Assembly: GCA_025210735.1 (NCBI GenBank)
Contig: JAOARD010000067.1
Location: 1-64,000 of the forward strand
Direction: 5' to 3'
Length of the DNA stretch: 64,000 nt
From: Bacteroidales bacterium
GTDB taxonomy: Bacteria; Bacteroidota; Bacteroidia; Bacteroidales; UBA6680
A program made the position numbers and the translations under genes. The notes beneath the pieces are model-generated. The model did no database searches. It was given only the letters and a program-made list of their open reading frames with translations, and was not told where the DNA came from. Shown one piece after another: positions 52,340-61,733 of the stretch. How positions within the stretch are numbered: position 1 is the stretch's first letter; every line of letters starts with the position of its first letter.

Positions 52340-52831
52340 ATGAAATATATAGTTGTAATAATTTCATTAACAATGTTATATCGACCTGTAATTTCGCAGG
52401 ATAATGATATAGCTATTAGATCAACAATTACGGATTCAATATCAGAACATTTACCAATAACTGATAAATTTTCTTCACCATGTTACACTTTGGTTCAAAA
52501 AGGAAGAATAGACACATTCTATTACAACTCAGACTATAAAGGAAAAGTACTATTTGAGGCAAAATGTGACACTATAAACATGTGTTTAACAGATTACAAA
52601 TTAGTATTTGCTAAACTTAGATCTGACAAAAATCCTATAGATTCAATAGAGGTGAGATTGAATAATAGATATGGTAATTGCGCACTTATTGATAGTTTAA
52701 TTCCTGGTCTGATAAAGCATATATCATACTTAAATATAGAGAAGACAAACTTCAGGAATTGCGAAAGTTATTTATATCGTATACCAATCTATATTAACAA
52801 TATAAAAGACAAAAAAGAGCAGATAGAGTAG
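52340..52831 (+). CDS. Small exported protein of unknown function
   Basis: 163 residues with a signal peptide (YIVVIISLTMLYRPVISQ). The mature part has Cys at about residues 48, 75, 82, 113 and 137; pairs could form disulfides in the periplasm. No family known to me. Last gene of the 50.1-52.8 kb run. Confidence 0.55.
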   Translation: MKYIVVIISLTMLYRPVISQDNDIAIRSTITDSISEHLPITDKFSSPCYTLVQKGRIDTFYYNSDYKGKVLFEAKCDTINMCLTDYKLVFAKLRSDKNPIDSIEVRLNNRYGNCALIDSLIPGLIKHISYLNIEKTNFRNCESYLYRIPIYINNIKDKKEQIE

Positions 52832-52925
52832 TAATTGTTTACTACATTAATCTGTATTGATTAAACTAAACAGGCGGTTATTTGTATATTTAGATAATAC
52901 AATTAATAATAACCAAAATATTGTT

Positions 52926-53576
52926 ATGAATCTTACATCAAAAGCACAGGAAATATACACCAGAATAGATAAGGATGGTACTAAACTTGGTGATATCAGG
53001 AAAATTGCCAAAGAGATTAAAAAAGATCATGCTCTGGCAATGGAGTTATGGATTACTGATAAGTTTCTTGCCATGCAGTTAGCTATTCTCATAATGGATA
53101 AGAAACTCCTCTCGCAAGAGTTAATTGATGAGTTATGCAAAGATATATCAAATCATGAAGCTAGCGAAAGAGATCATCTTACAGATTGGTTAATGGCTAA
53201 CCAGCTTAATAAAGACAAAAAAACAATAGAGCTGATAGAGTCGTGGCAAAATAGTAGTTCTGCAATTCAAAGACGTATTTTCTGGTATCATCAGGCACGT
53301 TTAAGATGGACAGGAAAAACACCACCAAACAATAGTAACGACCTTTTAACAGTTATAGAGAAAGAGTTGGTTAATGAGGAACCAAACGTTCAGTGGGCTA
53401 TGAACTTTGCAGCAGCACAGATTGGTATTCATGAATCTGAATATCGATCAAGATGCATTAAACTGGGCGAGAAACATGGTCTGTATAAGGATGATCCAGT
53501 ATCTAAAGGTTGTACTCCGGCATACCTGCCTGAATGCATAAGGATTGAGGTAGAAAAATTAGAGAAAAAGGGATGA
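52926..53576 (+). CDS. DNA alkylation repair protein (AlkD-like)
   Basis: 216 residues from the ATG at 52926 (the frame opens at a TTG 23 codons upstream). It is made of helical HEAT-like repeats. KAQEIYTRI and KIAKEI are its start, and LTDWLMANQL, IFWYHQARLRWT and VQWAMNFAAAQIGIHE match the DNA alkylation repair family (PF08713 type). It would remove or repair alkylated bases. The Trp-rich repeat positions fit. No Ada or other alkylation gene is near it. Confidence 0.8.
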   Translation: MNLTSKAQEIYTRIDKDGTKLGDIRKIAKEIKKDHALAMELWITDKFLAMQLAILIMDKKLLSQELIDELCKDISNHEASERDHLTDWLMANQLNKDKKTIELIESWQNSSSAIQRRIFWYHQARLRWTGKTPPNNSNDLLTVIEKELVNEEPNVQWAMNFAAAQIGIHESEYRSRCIKLGEKHGLYKDDPVSKGCTPAYLPECIRIEVEKLEKKG

Positions 53577-53671
53577 TATTATAATAAAGCTATATTTAAA
53601 CCTAATAACCACACTTTAGTCAAAAGGAGTTAAGTTACCCCATGTAATGTATATATAACAGACAAAGTGAT

Positions 53672-54892
53672 ATGAGAAAGATACCAACACTATTTTTATT
53701 GATTTTTACCATTCTTTTTGTGGGCTGTGGAGAACAACCAACAAAAAAAGAAGCCCCTTTAGTTAAGAGAGATACTCTTTGCAATACATTTCCAATAACA
53801 TACAGAGGACATATCTATATTAAAGGCGATGTTGATAGTGTATCAGGAAACTTTGTTTTTGACACTGGTGCAACAAACTTATACCTTGATAGTATATTCT
53901 ACAAAGAGAATAGTTTTAGCTATCAGAACACTTTTGATGCATACATTCCCGGAGCAGGTATAAATCAGCAAAAAATTAAGGTTATAGACGATATTGTAAC
54001 ATTCAGGTTCGACAAACACCTTTACCAGACCAAAAGAGTTCCCGTAATTGTTCTGAAACCTATACTTGGCGATTATGCCGATGGTATACTTGGACTTCAG
54101 TATTTTAATAGTTCTGTTATGGAGATAAACTACAAGGAACAGTTTATACGAGTATCTGATAATATAGATTCTATAGACATATCAAACTACTCCAGAATAA
54201 CTTTTAAGAACCAAAACGACAGATTATTTATCCCGTTAAAAGTAAATATCAACAATGCAATATCAATTGAGGGTGAGTATCTTTTAGATTTTGGTTCGGG
54301 TAATAGTGTATCAATAACAACTCCAACTGCCAGAAATTACCGTTTGCAAAACAGTATCAATAAAAAGGTAGGGTTCTATACAAAATACGGAGGTATAGGT
54401 GGTGAGTCAGCAAGCTACGATTTTATGGCAAAATCGGTTGAAATTGGAGGCTTTACAATGAAGGATGTAACAATGGACTATAGTACTGACAAAAAAGGTG
54501 CTATGGCTTCATCAAAACATAACGGGTTAATAGGGAATAAGATTTTAGAACAATTTGATATTATAATCGATTTTGCCAATAATCATCTCTATATAAAACC
54601 AAATTCAGATTATGGTAAGCCTTTCAGATTTTCGAAGCTTGGATTCTCGTTTGTAGACAGATATAAAACTCTAAATGCATGGATTGTAACTGGAATGTAC
54701 AATAACTGTAATGCCGAGAAAGCAGGGTTAAAGATTGACGACAAGATAGTAAGCATTAACGGAACAGAGGTTAAAAATATAGGTTATGAAAATCAGAGAG
54801 AGTTTATTGAAAAACTTACTGATATAACACTAACAATAGAACGTAATGGTGAAAGATCTGAGATAATATTCAGAACAAAACCTGTACTATAA
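53672..54892 (+). CDS. Retropepsin-like aspartyl protease lipoprotein with PDZ domain
   Basis: 406 residues. LFVGC (C19) is the lipobox. Two Asp motifs, FVFDTGAT (D64) and YLLDFGSG (D206), define a duplicated aspartyl protease fold of retropepsin type; the second has DFGS instead of DTGA. A PDZ domain follows near the end (NAEKAGLKIDDKIVSINGTEVKNIG, read as AGLKIDDKI and INGTEV). It should act in the envelope. Monocistronic, with a shared terminator. Confidence 0.85.
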   Translation: MRKIPTLFLLIFTILFVGCGEQPTKKEAPLVKRDTLCNTFPITYRGHIYIKGDVDSVSGNFVFDTGATNLYLDSIFYKENSFSYQNTFDAYIPGAGINQQKIKVIDDIVTFRFDKHLYQTKRVPVIVLKPILGDYADGILGLQYFNSSVMEINYKEQFIRVSDNIDSIDISNYSRITFKNQNDRLFIPLKVNINNAISIEGEYLLDFGSGNSVSITTPTARNYRLQNSINKKVGFYTKYGGIGGESASYDFMAKSVEIGGFTMKDVTMDYSTDKKGAMASSKHNGLIGNKILEQFDIIIDFANNHLYIKPNSDYGKPFRFSKLGFSFVDRYKTLNAWIVTGMYNNCNAEKAGLKIDDKIVSINGTEVKNIGYENQREFIEKLTDITLTIERNGERSEIIFRTKPVL

Positions 54893-54900
54893 TATCTGTT

Positions 54901-54939
54901 TGATAATCCTTTGCAACAACTATATGCAAAGGATTATCA
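54901..54939. terminator. Bidirectional terminator
   Basis: Perfect 15-base arms TGATAATCCTTTGCA (54901-54915) and its complement (54925-54939), 9-base loop, between two convergent genes. Confidence 0.88.
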
Positions 54940-54947
54940 ATATTAAA

Positions 54948-55781
54948 TTATATCTGCGACAATTTAACTCTGGTAAACTGTTCAGAAAAATCTATAAGTT
55001 CATTTAACTCCTTATCGCCATTCTCAATCCTCTTTTTCACTTTTTGAGGTCTGCCCTTAACAAAAAATTTGCTTGTAGTATCACTACTATTATTGCCATC
55101 TATATGTATAGCAAGCATCTCCCCTGCCCTCTCCGGTTCAATCATTCCCATAAGTTTAGACAGATAACGCACAACAATACCCTGCGATTTAACTGTATCT
55201 GTATTTACAATACCAGGATTCCAGTGGGTATGAGTAACATTACCACCTGATAATCTGTCCCAATAATTTACTAACAGAGCACTTGCCACAGAGTTTTGCC
55301 AAACACTCGTCATTTTACCATAAGTAGGCACCTCAAGTTGAGTGTATCTGATACTACCTACAACCGATCCGTTTATATGAACAACCTTTGCTATTGACGA
55401 TCTGCTAAGCAACCTGTTAAGCTTAACAGAAAACATGTAACGCGATACAAACCCTATTGAGAAAGATTTATCTATTCCATCATAAGACAGAATAGTCTTT
55501 TTAGGAAATATTCCCGCATTCAGTACTAAAACATCCAGTTTTTTAAATTCCCTTATATAACTATCCAAAAAGTTATTCACCTCCTTCTTCTTAGATAAAT
55601 CTGTAATAAACAGTCTGTGATCGCCATCAGGATATAACAGATTAAGATGATCTAATAGCTGATTGCCTCTGCGTTCATTTATACCTAATAAATGTACAGA
55701 ATAACCTCTTTTTGATAACTCAATAGCTGTAGCCCTACCAATACCATCTGTACCACCTGTAATTAATGCAGTTTTTTCCAT
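54948..55781 (-). CDS. Short-chain dehydrogenase/reductase
   Basis: 277 residues. GGTDGIGRATA gives the cofactor-binding TGxxxGIG, NAGI the NNAG equivalent, and PTYGKM a catalytic YxxxK-like site (Y near 155 followed by GKM). The sequence MDSAHLLGINERR-type acidic/basic part suggests NADP binding, which is weak. It is an oxidoreductase of unknown substrate. A MerR-type operator lies in its promoter, so it belongs to the regulon of the divergent MerR gene. Confidence 0.85.
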   Translation of the reverse strand: MEKTALITGGTDGIGRATAIELSKRGYSVHLLGINERRGNQLLDHLNLLYPDGDHRLFITDLSKKKEVNNFLDSYIREFKKLDVLVLNAGIFPKKTILSYDGIDKSFSIGFVSRYMFSVKLNRLLSRSSIAKVVHINGSVVGSIRYTQLEVPTYGKMTSVWQNSVASALLVNYWDRLSGGNVTHTHWNPGIVNTDTVKSQGIVVRYLSKLMGMIEPERAGEMLAIHIDGNNSSDTTSKFFVKGRPQKVKKRIENGDKELNELIDFSEQFTRVKLSQI

Positions 55782-55857
55782 AATTCAAACAAATTAAGCC
55801 GACAGCAATAACAAACATATCTGTTTACAATTTCTGTCTCTGATTTTAACTATATTG

Positions 55858-55887
55858 CAAATATAAACCGTGGACTATAGTCAACGG
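55858..55887 (-). promoter_or_regulatory. MerR-type operator and promoter of the SDR gene
   Basis: The 20-base palindrome CCGTGGACTATAGTCAACGG (55868-55887), one mismatched pair, lies between a TTG (55884-55882) and TATATTTG (55865-55858) read on the minus strand. MerR proteins bind in exactly this spacer position. The divergent MerR gene starts at 56038. Confidence 0.72.
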
Positions 55888-56037
55888 ACAAACATTTTTT
55901 CATCTTTTTTTCATTTTTCATATGAAATCAGGCTGGAAAGGGATATTTATTATAAGTAAGAGTGGTTTATATACCATATAAAAGCACATTAAACAGAGCT
56001 TATTACATATAATTGATTAGATCAAAAACATAAACAT

Positions 56038-56424
56038 ATGAAGATAGGACTGATAGCAGAGAAAACAGGGGTTTCAAGAGATACCATAAGGTTATATGAG
56101 AAGATGGGGTTGTTAACCGGAGTAACACGTCCGCATAAGTATAACAATTACAAAGAGTATGCTGAATCTAATGTAGACAGGGTAAAAATGATTATTACTC
56201 TTAAAAGACTTGGGCTATCGTTAAAAGAGTGTAAAAAGGTTTTTGATGCAATTATAGATAAAGGATACAATGATGAATTTAAGAATACTTTTTTAGCATG
56301 TAAACTTAAAGAGATTGACTCAAAGATTGATGAGTTAAAACAGTTAAAAAACATCCTTAAACAGTACATGAATAGTGGGTGCGATAACGAAGGAATTATT
56401 GATAAAATAAAGGGTCCGGAATAG
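56038..56424 (+). CDS. MerR-family transcriptional regulator
   Basis: 128 residues. KIGLIAEKTGVSRDTIRLYEKMGLL is the MerR-type winged helix-turn-helix (read in parts: IAEKTGV and IRLYEKMG). The C-terminal coiled coil is long. A Cys at about 114 is alone, so there is no visible metal site of the CueR/MerR type. It should distort the palindromic operator at 55868-55887 when its signal is present and so control the SDR gene. Confidence 0.88.
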   Translation: MKIGLIAEKTGVSRDTIRLYEKMGLLTGVTRPHKYNNYKEYAESNVDRVKMIITLKRLGLSLKECKKVFDAIIDKGYNDEFKNTFLACKLKEIDSKIDELKQLKNILKQYMNSGCDNEGIIDKIKGPE

Positions 56425-56651
56425 CATGCATACATCAATGTTTGTACAGAATCTCTCTGAATTATAATCAGAACAGCTAAATTTGTAACATTGAACACTT
56501 TAGGTTAATAGAATATTAATTTAAAGCATAGATTCTACAGGTTATTAATTATTAACAGCACTAATAATAGCCTGTAACTATATAATATTAACGAGTTTTT
56601 TGTGTTATAATAGTAAGTAAGATATCATCTGTGAAGTAAAAGAGTAACCCC

Positions 56652-57209
56652 ATGACAAGAGATCATTTTGATATATCAGTTAAATGTCTGTTAAGCATTT
56701 ATAATACAGATAGTCAATTAGTAAACAGAGATTATATTATAAATAGTAAATGGAGCAACAAAAGTAACATAGATGAAGTTTTACTATTTCTTATAAGGAT
56801 TGATCTTATTGAGTTAGGCAAAAATGATACTTATATCATATCATCTAAAGCAGTATCTCTTATTGAATCGGGTGAGATAGGTGATTATATATGGCGGTAT
56901 ATTGACATTGAAGAGTATGTGTACTATCAGGATATACGGAATAATATACAAAGCAATGATGATGAAAGAAACAAGGTTGCTGAGACAGCAGGAAATAAAA
57001 CAATATCTGTATTGTATAAATCAAGTTTTCTGGTAGTAATAACCTTATTAATTCCGTGGATATATATAAACATAAAAAGCTATGATAATTCTCACAACAT
57101 AAAATACAAAAAGAGTAGAGCCACGTTAATAGATAATAGTGAAGAAGATTCGGCTAATGTTATTACTTGCAAAGATACCATTATTGTATCAAACACCCCG
57201 CTACCTTAA
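56652..57209 (+). CDS. Protein with winged-helix-like start and one membrane segment
   Basis: 185 residues. The first 80 (IDEVLLFLIRIDLIELG, AVSLIESGEIGDYIW) look like a winged helix. A membrane segment follows (about 125-143, SSFLVVITLLIPWIYINI). The last 40 residues are polar. The layout is that of a membrane-bound transcriptional regulator, but no family is known to me. It is 15 bases before the phosphatase gene and probably co-transcribed. Confidence 0.5.
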   Translation: MTRDHFDISVKCLLSIYNTDSQLVNRDYIINSKWSNKSNIDEVLLFLIRIDLIELGKNDTYIISSKAVSLIESGEIGDYIWRYIDIEEYVYYQDIRNNIQSNDDERNKVAETAGNKTISVLYKSSFLVVITLLIPWIYINIKSYDNSHNIKYKKSRATLIDNSEEDSANVITCKDTIIVSNTPLP

Positions 57210-57224
57210 CAAACTAAAACATAT

Positions 57225-57569
57225 ATGACTGTAAAAAAGAAAATACTGTTTGTATGCACAATTAACAAGATGCGAAGTGCAACCGCTCATGAGATATATA
57301 AAAACGATCAAAGATTCGAGGTTACATCTGCCGGTACCGATACAGAAGCGGCAAATGTTATTACAGAACAGCTCTTAAAACAAGCAGATGCAATAGCTGT
57401 AATGGAGAGACATCACCGAAGTACAATCAGAAAGAAGTTTCCGGATATTTACAATTCAAAAAAGATAGTCTGTCTATACATTCCAGATGAATATGACTTT
57501 ATGCAACCTGAATTAATTACCATTCTTAAACAGAGATTTGAGGATGTATATGCTAAGGGGCTGATATGA
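57225..57569 (+). CDS. Low-molecular-weight protein tyrosine phosphatase-like
   Basis: 114 residues. VCTINKMRSATA holds the CX5R(S/T) P-loop (C11, R17). It is shorter than classical LMW-PTP (about 150 residues), and resembles the COG4551 type of predicted tyrosine phosphatases. The YIPDEYDFMQPEL segment supplies an acid loop. Cytoplasmic, substrate unknown. In operon with the preceding membrane protein. Confidence 0.82.
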   Translation: MTVKKKILFVCTINKMRSATAHEIYKNDQRFEVTSAGTDTEAANVITEQLLKQADAIAVMERHHRSTIRKKFPDIYNSKKIVCLYIPDEYDFMQPELITILKQRFEDVYAKGLI

Positions 57570-57644
57570 TATAATTTGACAAACACATTTGGTTATTAAA
57601 CAATTTAGTCATACATTCGTTCATATGATAAAATATATTATCAA

Positions 57645-58103
57645 ATGATAAGAGAAGAAAAGTCAACAACTGAGCACTACAAAAAATTAGTGGATATTTT
57701 AGGGAAGAAGTATGTAAAATACAACGTTGAAAGTCCTTTTGATTTTATTCATATCGCTAATAAAGGAATAGGTGCCAATGTTATTAAGAATTTCAGACAA
57801 TACTTTGATCTTCCATTAGACATTACAGCCGGAATGTTGAACACATCTACTTCAACGCTATACAGATGGTCAAAATCTAATAGTAATCTGGAACGTAACT
57901 TCTCAATAAAGCTTTTTGAAATAGCAGATTTATTTCTGTATGGAATAGAGGTATTTGAAGATAAAGAAAACTTCTTTAAATGGCTTAGTTTACCAAATAC
58001 AGCTCTGGGAGGACTGGAACCACAGGAACTTATTGAGTTACCCGGAGGAATATCAAAGGTTAGAGATGTTATTGGCAGAATTGAACATGGAGTGTATAGC
58101 TAA
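57645..58103 (+). CDS. Xre/MbcA/ParS-type antitoxin
   Basis: 152 residues. The N-terminal part has a degenerate Xre-like helix-turn-helix (ITAGMLNTSTSTLYRW). The C-terminal part carries the DUF2384 (toxin-binding) signature: FKWLSLPNTALGGLEPQELI and the end VRDVIGRIEHGVYS. This is the antitoxin of RES toxins. The next gene, 3 bases away, is the toxin. It would also repress the operon. Confidence 0.92.
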   Translation: MIREEKSTTEHYKKLVDILGKKYVKYNVESPFDFIHIANKGIGANVIKNFRQYFDLPLDITAGMLNTSTSTLYRWSKSNSNLERNFSIKLFEIADLFLYGIEVFEDKENFFKWLSLPNTALGGLEPQELIELPGGISKVRDVIGRIEHGVYS

Positions 58104-58106
58104 GTT

Positions 58107-58559
58107 ATGATTGTTTACAGGATAGCAGGAAAAAAACACTCCGATGATCTTTCGGGTACAGGTGCCGCTATGTATGGAGGCAGATGGAACAAAAAAGGAA
58201 CCCCTGTTCTATACACTGGTGAAAGTAAAGAAATTGCACTACTTGAAACTATAGTTCATACACCACCAATGATTGTTCCTAAACTAGATATCATAACACT
58301 CGAAATCCCCAATGAATCAATTACATCAATTACTATTGACATGCTACCGCAAAACTGGAAGGTATATCCTGCCCCAACCATATTATCAGAAATAGGCGAA
58401 GAGTGGGTTAACAGATCCAAAACCATAGCTTTAAAAGTCCCCAGTTGTATAATTCATAGTGCACACAATATAATTCTTAATTGCAGACATTCTGACTTCA
58501 ATAAGATCAAAATATTAGACAAACGTAATTTTAAATTCGATTCAAGACTTGTAAAATAA
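58107..58559 (+). CDS. RES-domain NAD+-degrading toxin
   Basis: 150 residues. The RES family residues are present: R26 (GGRWNKKG), E47 (ALLETIVH) and S113 (VPSCIIHS), followed by NIILNCRHSDF, a typical end. RES toxins phosphorolyse or hydrolyse NAD+ and stop growth. It is paired with the antitoxin 3 bases upstream. Complete and apparently functional. Confidence 0.93.
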   Translation: MIVYRIAGKKHSDDLSGTGAAMYGGRWNKKGTPVLYTGESKEIALLETIVHTPPMIVPKLDIITLEIPNESITSITIDMLPQNWKVYPAPTILSEIGEEWVNRSKTIALKVPSCIIHSAHNIILNCRHSDFNKIKILDKRNFKFDSRLVK

Positions 58560-58567
58560 GTCAACTC

Positions 58568-59176
58568 TTACCTAAAAACCTTTTTCGTATCAATATCAAT
58601 CATCGACACTCCCTTATTGTCCTCAACGTAAACAAATGTTTTCGGTTCAAAACCAGACTCAGGTGTACATTTTATGGGGTTAACGTAAATAGTATCTGAA
58701 ACAGTGTAAAAATAGCCCAAATAGTCATATTCTAATCTTCCTTTAACTCCATAATCTTTTATACTTACTATATCATTTGTTAGTATAATTTCACAATAAC
58801 CTACTTTTTTTGGAGTAACGCCTTTCATCATTACTGTCTCTTTAAAATCGGGTATGAATTTAACTATCTTATGTCGTTCCGGATTATTTACATCATACTC
58901 TAACACTATTCTATTGCCTACATGTTGTTTTCCATAATCCGGTCCTACAAGAATCTGATCAAAATATACAGAGTCATCAACAATATAGAAGTAATCAGCA
59001 CGCTGTACATGTCCTCGCCCATACAGAACAAACTTTATATCCTTTATTTTACCAGTTGTTTCACTCCTCTCTCCAATAATAATTGTGGGTGTCTCAAAAT
59101 AGTTCCATACAAAATATACAGCGGTTAATACAAACAACAAAGCCAGAAATGTTATAAGAGCTCTTCGTAAATCCAT
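58568..59176 (-). CDS. Membrane-anchored protein of unknown function
   Basis: 202 residues from the ATG at 59176; the longer frame would cross the folD terminator. A membrane segment (about 8-26, ITFLALLFVLTAVYFVW) is followed by a beta-rich outer part (GRSETTGKIKDIKFVLYG, GPDYGKQHVGNRI, and a repeat of the same pattern later). The two halves are similar in pattern (ERSETTGKIKDIKFVLYGRG and a second strand set), perhaps a duplication. Not recognised. Confidence 0.6.
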   Translation of the reverse strand: MDLRRALITFLALLFVLTAVYFVWNYFETPTIIIGERSETTGKIKDIKFVLYGRGHVQRADYFYIVDDSVYFDQILVGPDYGKQHVGNRIVLEYDVNNPERHKIVKFIPDFKETVMMKGVTPKKVGYCEIILTNDIVSIKDYGVKGRLEYDYLGYFYTVSDTIYVNPIKCTPESGFEPKTFVYVEDNKGVSMIDIDTKKVFR

Positions 59177-59192
59177 GTTTAATAAGGGTATT

Positions 59193-59224
59193 AAAAAAGG
59201 CTCCATATAGTTTAGGAGCCTTTT
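59193..59224. terminator. Terminator of folD
   Basis: Stem GGCTCC (59199-59204) and GGAGCC (59215-59220), loop of 10, with TTTTTT on the minus strand and TTTT on the plus strand. It ends folD and stands before the gene at 59176. Confidence 0.85.
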
Positions 59225-59243
59225 GCATTTATAATAGTCTCTA

Positions 59244-60119
59244 CTATTTGTAGTATTCGTTACGGCGAGCTGCAAGGGTGTTCTTCATTAACGACACAAT
59301 TGTCATTGGTCCAACACCACCCGGAACAGGTGTTATATAGCTACATTTTGGAGCTACCTCATCGTATTTAACATCACCAAGTAGTTTCCATCCACTTTTA
59401 GTTTTATCAGACTTTACACGTGTAATTCCAACATCAATTACAGTAGCACCCTCTTTAACCATATCGGCAGTAACATACTCTGCTACTCCAAGAGCAACAA
59501 TAAGTATATCTGCTTTTGAAGCAATCTCCTTAATATTCTGAGTACGGCTGTGACATATTGTAACAGTTGAATCGGCACCCTTCTGTAGCATAAGGTTTGC
59601 TATTGGTTTACCAACAATATTACTACGTCCTATCACAACACAACTTTTACCTGATGTCTCAATATTATATCGCTTAATAAGCTCCATAATTCCGTCAGGA
59701 GTAGCTGAAACGTATGCTGGTAATCCAATAACCATACGTCCCATATTTACAGGGTGAAAACCATCTACATCCTTCTTAGGGTCTATAGCCTCAATAATCT
59801 TCTGATCGTCGATATGTTTTGGAAGTGGTAACTGGATAATAAACCCGTCAACTTTATCGTCCTCATTCAGTTTCTGAACCTCATTAAGCAGCTCATCTTC
59901 TGTAATTGTATCGGCAAAACGTAATACAGTAGATTCAAACCCAACCTGATTACATGCCTTCTCTTTATGACCAACATATGTTTCGCTTGCACCATCGTTT
60001 CCGACAATAATAGCAACAAGATGCGGAGCTCTTTCACCAGCCTCAACCATCTTTTTTACATCAGCAGCTATCTCCTCTTTTATCTGAGCAGATATCTTTT
60101 TTCCGTCAATTATCTCCAT
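59244..60119 (-). CDS. folD: Bifunctional methylenetetrahydrofolate dehydrogenase/cyclohydrolase
   Basis: 291 residues. YVGHKEKACNQVGF and KDVDGFHPVNMGRM are folate-site motifs, with the catalytic Lys in YVGHKEKA. VVIGRSNIVGKPIANLML is the NADP loop and TPVPGGVGPMT the end motif. It interconverts methylene- and formyl-THF. Cytoplasmic, normal length. The upstream ffh gene has its own terminator at 60194-60224. Confidence 0.96.
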   Translation of the reverse strand: MEIIDGKKISAQIKEEIAADVKKMVEAGERAPHLVAIIVGNDGASETYVGHKEKACNQVGFESTVLRFADTITEDELLNEVQKLNEDDKVDGFIIQLPLPKHIDDQKIIEAIDPKKDVDGFHPVNMGRMVIGLPAYVSATPDGIMELIKRYNIETSGKSCVVIGRSNIVGKPIANLMLQKGADSTVTICHSRTQNIKEIASKADILIVALGVAEYVTADMVKEGATVIDVGITRVKSDKTKSGWKLLGDVKYDEVAPKCSYITPVPGGVGPMTIVSLMKNTLAARRNEYYK

Positions 60120-60193
60120 TATATAAATTTTATTTTTTTCAGTTTTGTACCCAAAAATAGTATAATTATATCAATTGTTTTATCTAAAATAGA

Positions 60194-60224
60194 ATAAAAA
60201 AAGGTCGGATAAACACCCGACCTT
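60194..60224 (-). terminator. Terminator of ffh
   Basis: 8-base stem AAGGTCGG (60201-60208) and CCGACCTT (60217-60224), followed on the minus strand by T7. Confidence 0.9.
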
Positions 60225-60244
60225 GTAATATAATACTGAGATTG

Positions 60245-61579
60245 TTATCTGTTTCTCATCTTCATATTGCCCATCATTCTGGCCATATTTTTTCCACCAG
60301 ACATCATCTTCATCATCTTACGTGTTTCATCAAACTGCTTGATAAGACGATTGATCTCCTGAATATCATTTCCACTACCTTTAGCAATACGCTTACGACG
60401 GCTACCATTAAGTATTGATGGATTACTACGCTCTTCAGGTGTCATAGATGAGATAATTGCCTCAACGCCTTTAAATGCATCGTCATCTATATCAATATTC
60501 TTAAGTGCTTTACCAACACCCGGAATCATAGATGCAAGATCTTTAAGGTTACCCATCTTCTTAATCTGACCAATCTGAGAAAGGAAGTCATTAAAGTCGA
60601 ACTGGTTTTTAGCAATCTTCTTCTGTAGTTTCTTTGCTTCGTTCTCATCAAACTGCTCCTGAGCACGCTCAACAAGCGAAACGATATCACCCATACCAAG
60701 AATACGGTCTGCCATACGTTCAGGGTGGAACACATCAAGTGCTTCCATCTTCTCGCCTGTACCAACAAACTTAATAGGCTTATCTACAACCTGACGAATT
60801 GATAACGCAGCTCCACCACGAGTATCACCATCAAGCTTTGTAAGAACAACACCATCAAAATCAAGACGCTCATTAAATTCTTTTGCAGTATTTACAGCAT
60901 CCTGTCCTGTCATTGAGTCAACAACAAAAAGAGTCTCATTAGGTTTGATAGCTTTCTTAACAGCCTCAATCTCTTTCATCATCTCCTCATCAATAGCAAG
61001 ACGTCCGGCAGTATCGACAATTACAATATCGTTTCCACTACTCTTAGCCAGCTTAATACCTTTCTGTGCAAGGTCAACAGGGTTTTTATTTCCTTCCTCG
61101 CTAAAAACAGGAACAGAAATCTGCTCTCCTAATACCTTAAGCTGATCGATAGCGGCAGGACGATAAACGTCACCAGCAACAAGAAGTGGACTTTTTCCCT
61201 TTTTCGTTTTCAGGTAGTTTGCCAATTTTCCGGTAAATGTTGTTTTACCAGATCCCTGCAAACCTGCAATAAGGATAACACATGGCGATCCTTTAATCTC
61301 AATATCTACAGCTTTACTACCCATAAGATCAGCCAGCTCATCATGAACAAGCTTAACCATCATCTGCTCAGGTTTAACAGCCGTAAGTACATTCTGACCT
61401 ATTGCTTTCTTCTTTACAGTATCGGTAAATTGCTTTGCTATCTTAAAGTTCACATCGGCATCAAGAAGTGCTCTACGAACATCTTTTAATGTCTCTGCTA
61501 CATTAATCTCTGTTATTTTTCCTTCACCTTTCAACAGTTTGAAGGAACGTTCTAACCTTTCGGACAGATTATCAAACAT
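60245..61579 (-). CDS. ffh: Signal recognition particle protein Ffh
   Basis: 444 residues. The N domain is followed by the GTPase G domain: GLQGSGKTTFTGKLA (P-loop, 106-120), DTAGRLA and TKLDGDTRGG. The methionine-rich M domain ends with MMKMMSGGKNMARMM. It binds 4.5S RNA and signal sequences at the ribosome. Complete. Confidence 0.97.
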   Translation of the reverse strand: MFDNLSERLERSFKLLKGEGKITEINVAETLKDVRRALLDADVNFKIAKQFTDTVKKKAIGQNVLTAVKPEQMMVKLVHDELADLMGSKAVDIEIKGSPCVILIAGLQGSGKTTFTGKLANYLKTKKGKSPLLVAGDVYRPAAIDQLKVLGEQISVPVFSEEGNKNPVDLAQKGIKLAKSSGNDIVIVDTAGRLAIDEEMMKEIEAVKKAIKPNETLFVVDSMTGQDAVNTAKEFNERLDFDGVVLTKLDGDTRGGAALSIRQVVDKPIKFVGTGEKMEALDVFHPERMADRILGMGDIVSLVERAQEQFDENEAKKLQKKIAKNQFDFNDFLSQIGQIKKMGNLKDLASMIPGVGKALKNIDIDDDAFKGVEAIISSMTPEERSNPSILNGSRRKRIAKGSGNDIQEINRLIKQFDETRKMMKMMSGGKNMARMMGNMKMRNR

Positions 61580-61689
61580 ATTATTGTTGTTTTGTTTTTA
61601 GGATTTCAAAAATAATAAAAAACTTAAAAAATCATCCGGTTATGTCATCTTTTAATCAACCTCCCGGATCTTGCAATATATTATAAACA

Positions 61690-61724
61690 ACAGAGATATA
61701 TTTGTTACAATATATCTCCGTTGG
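61690..61724 (-). terminator. Terminator-like hairpin after argS
   Basis: Arms CAACGGAGATATAT and ATATATCTCTGTTG with one mismatch, minus strand, near the argS stop. The T-run is weak. Confidence 0.55.
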
Positions 61725-61733
61725 CTCTCTCAT

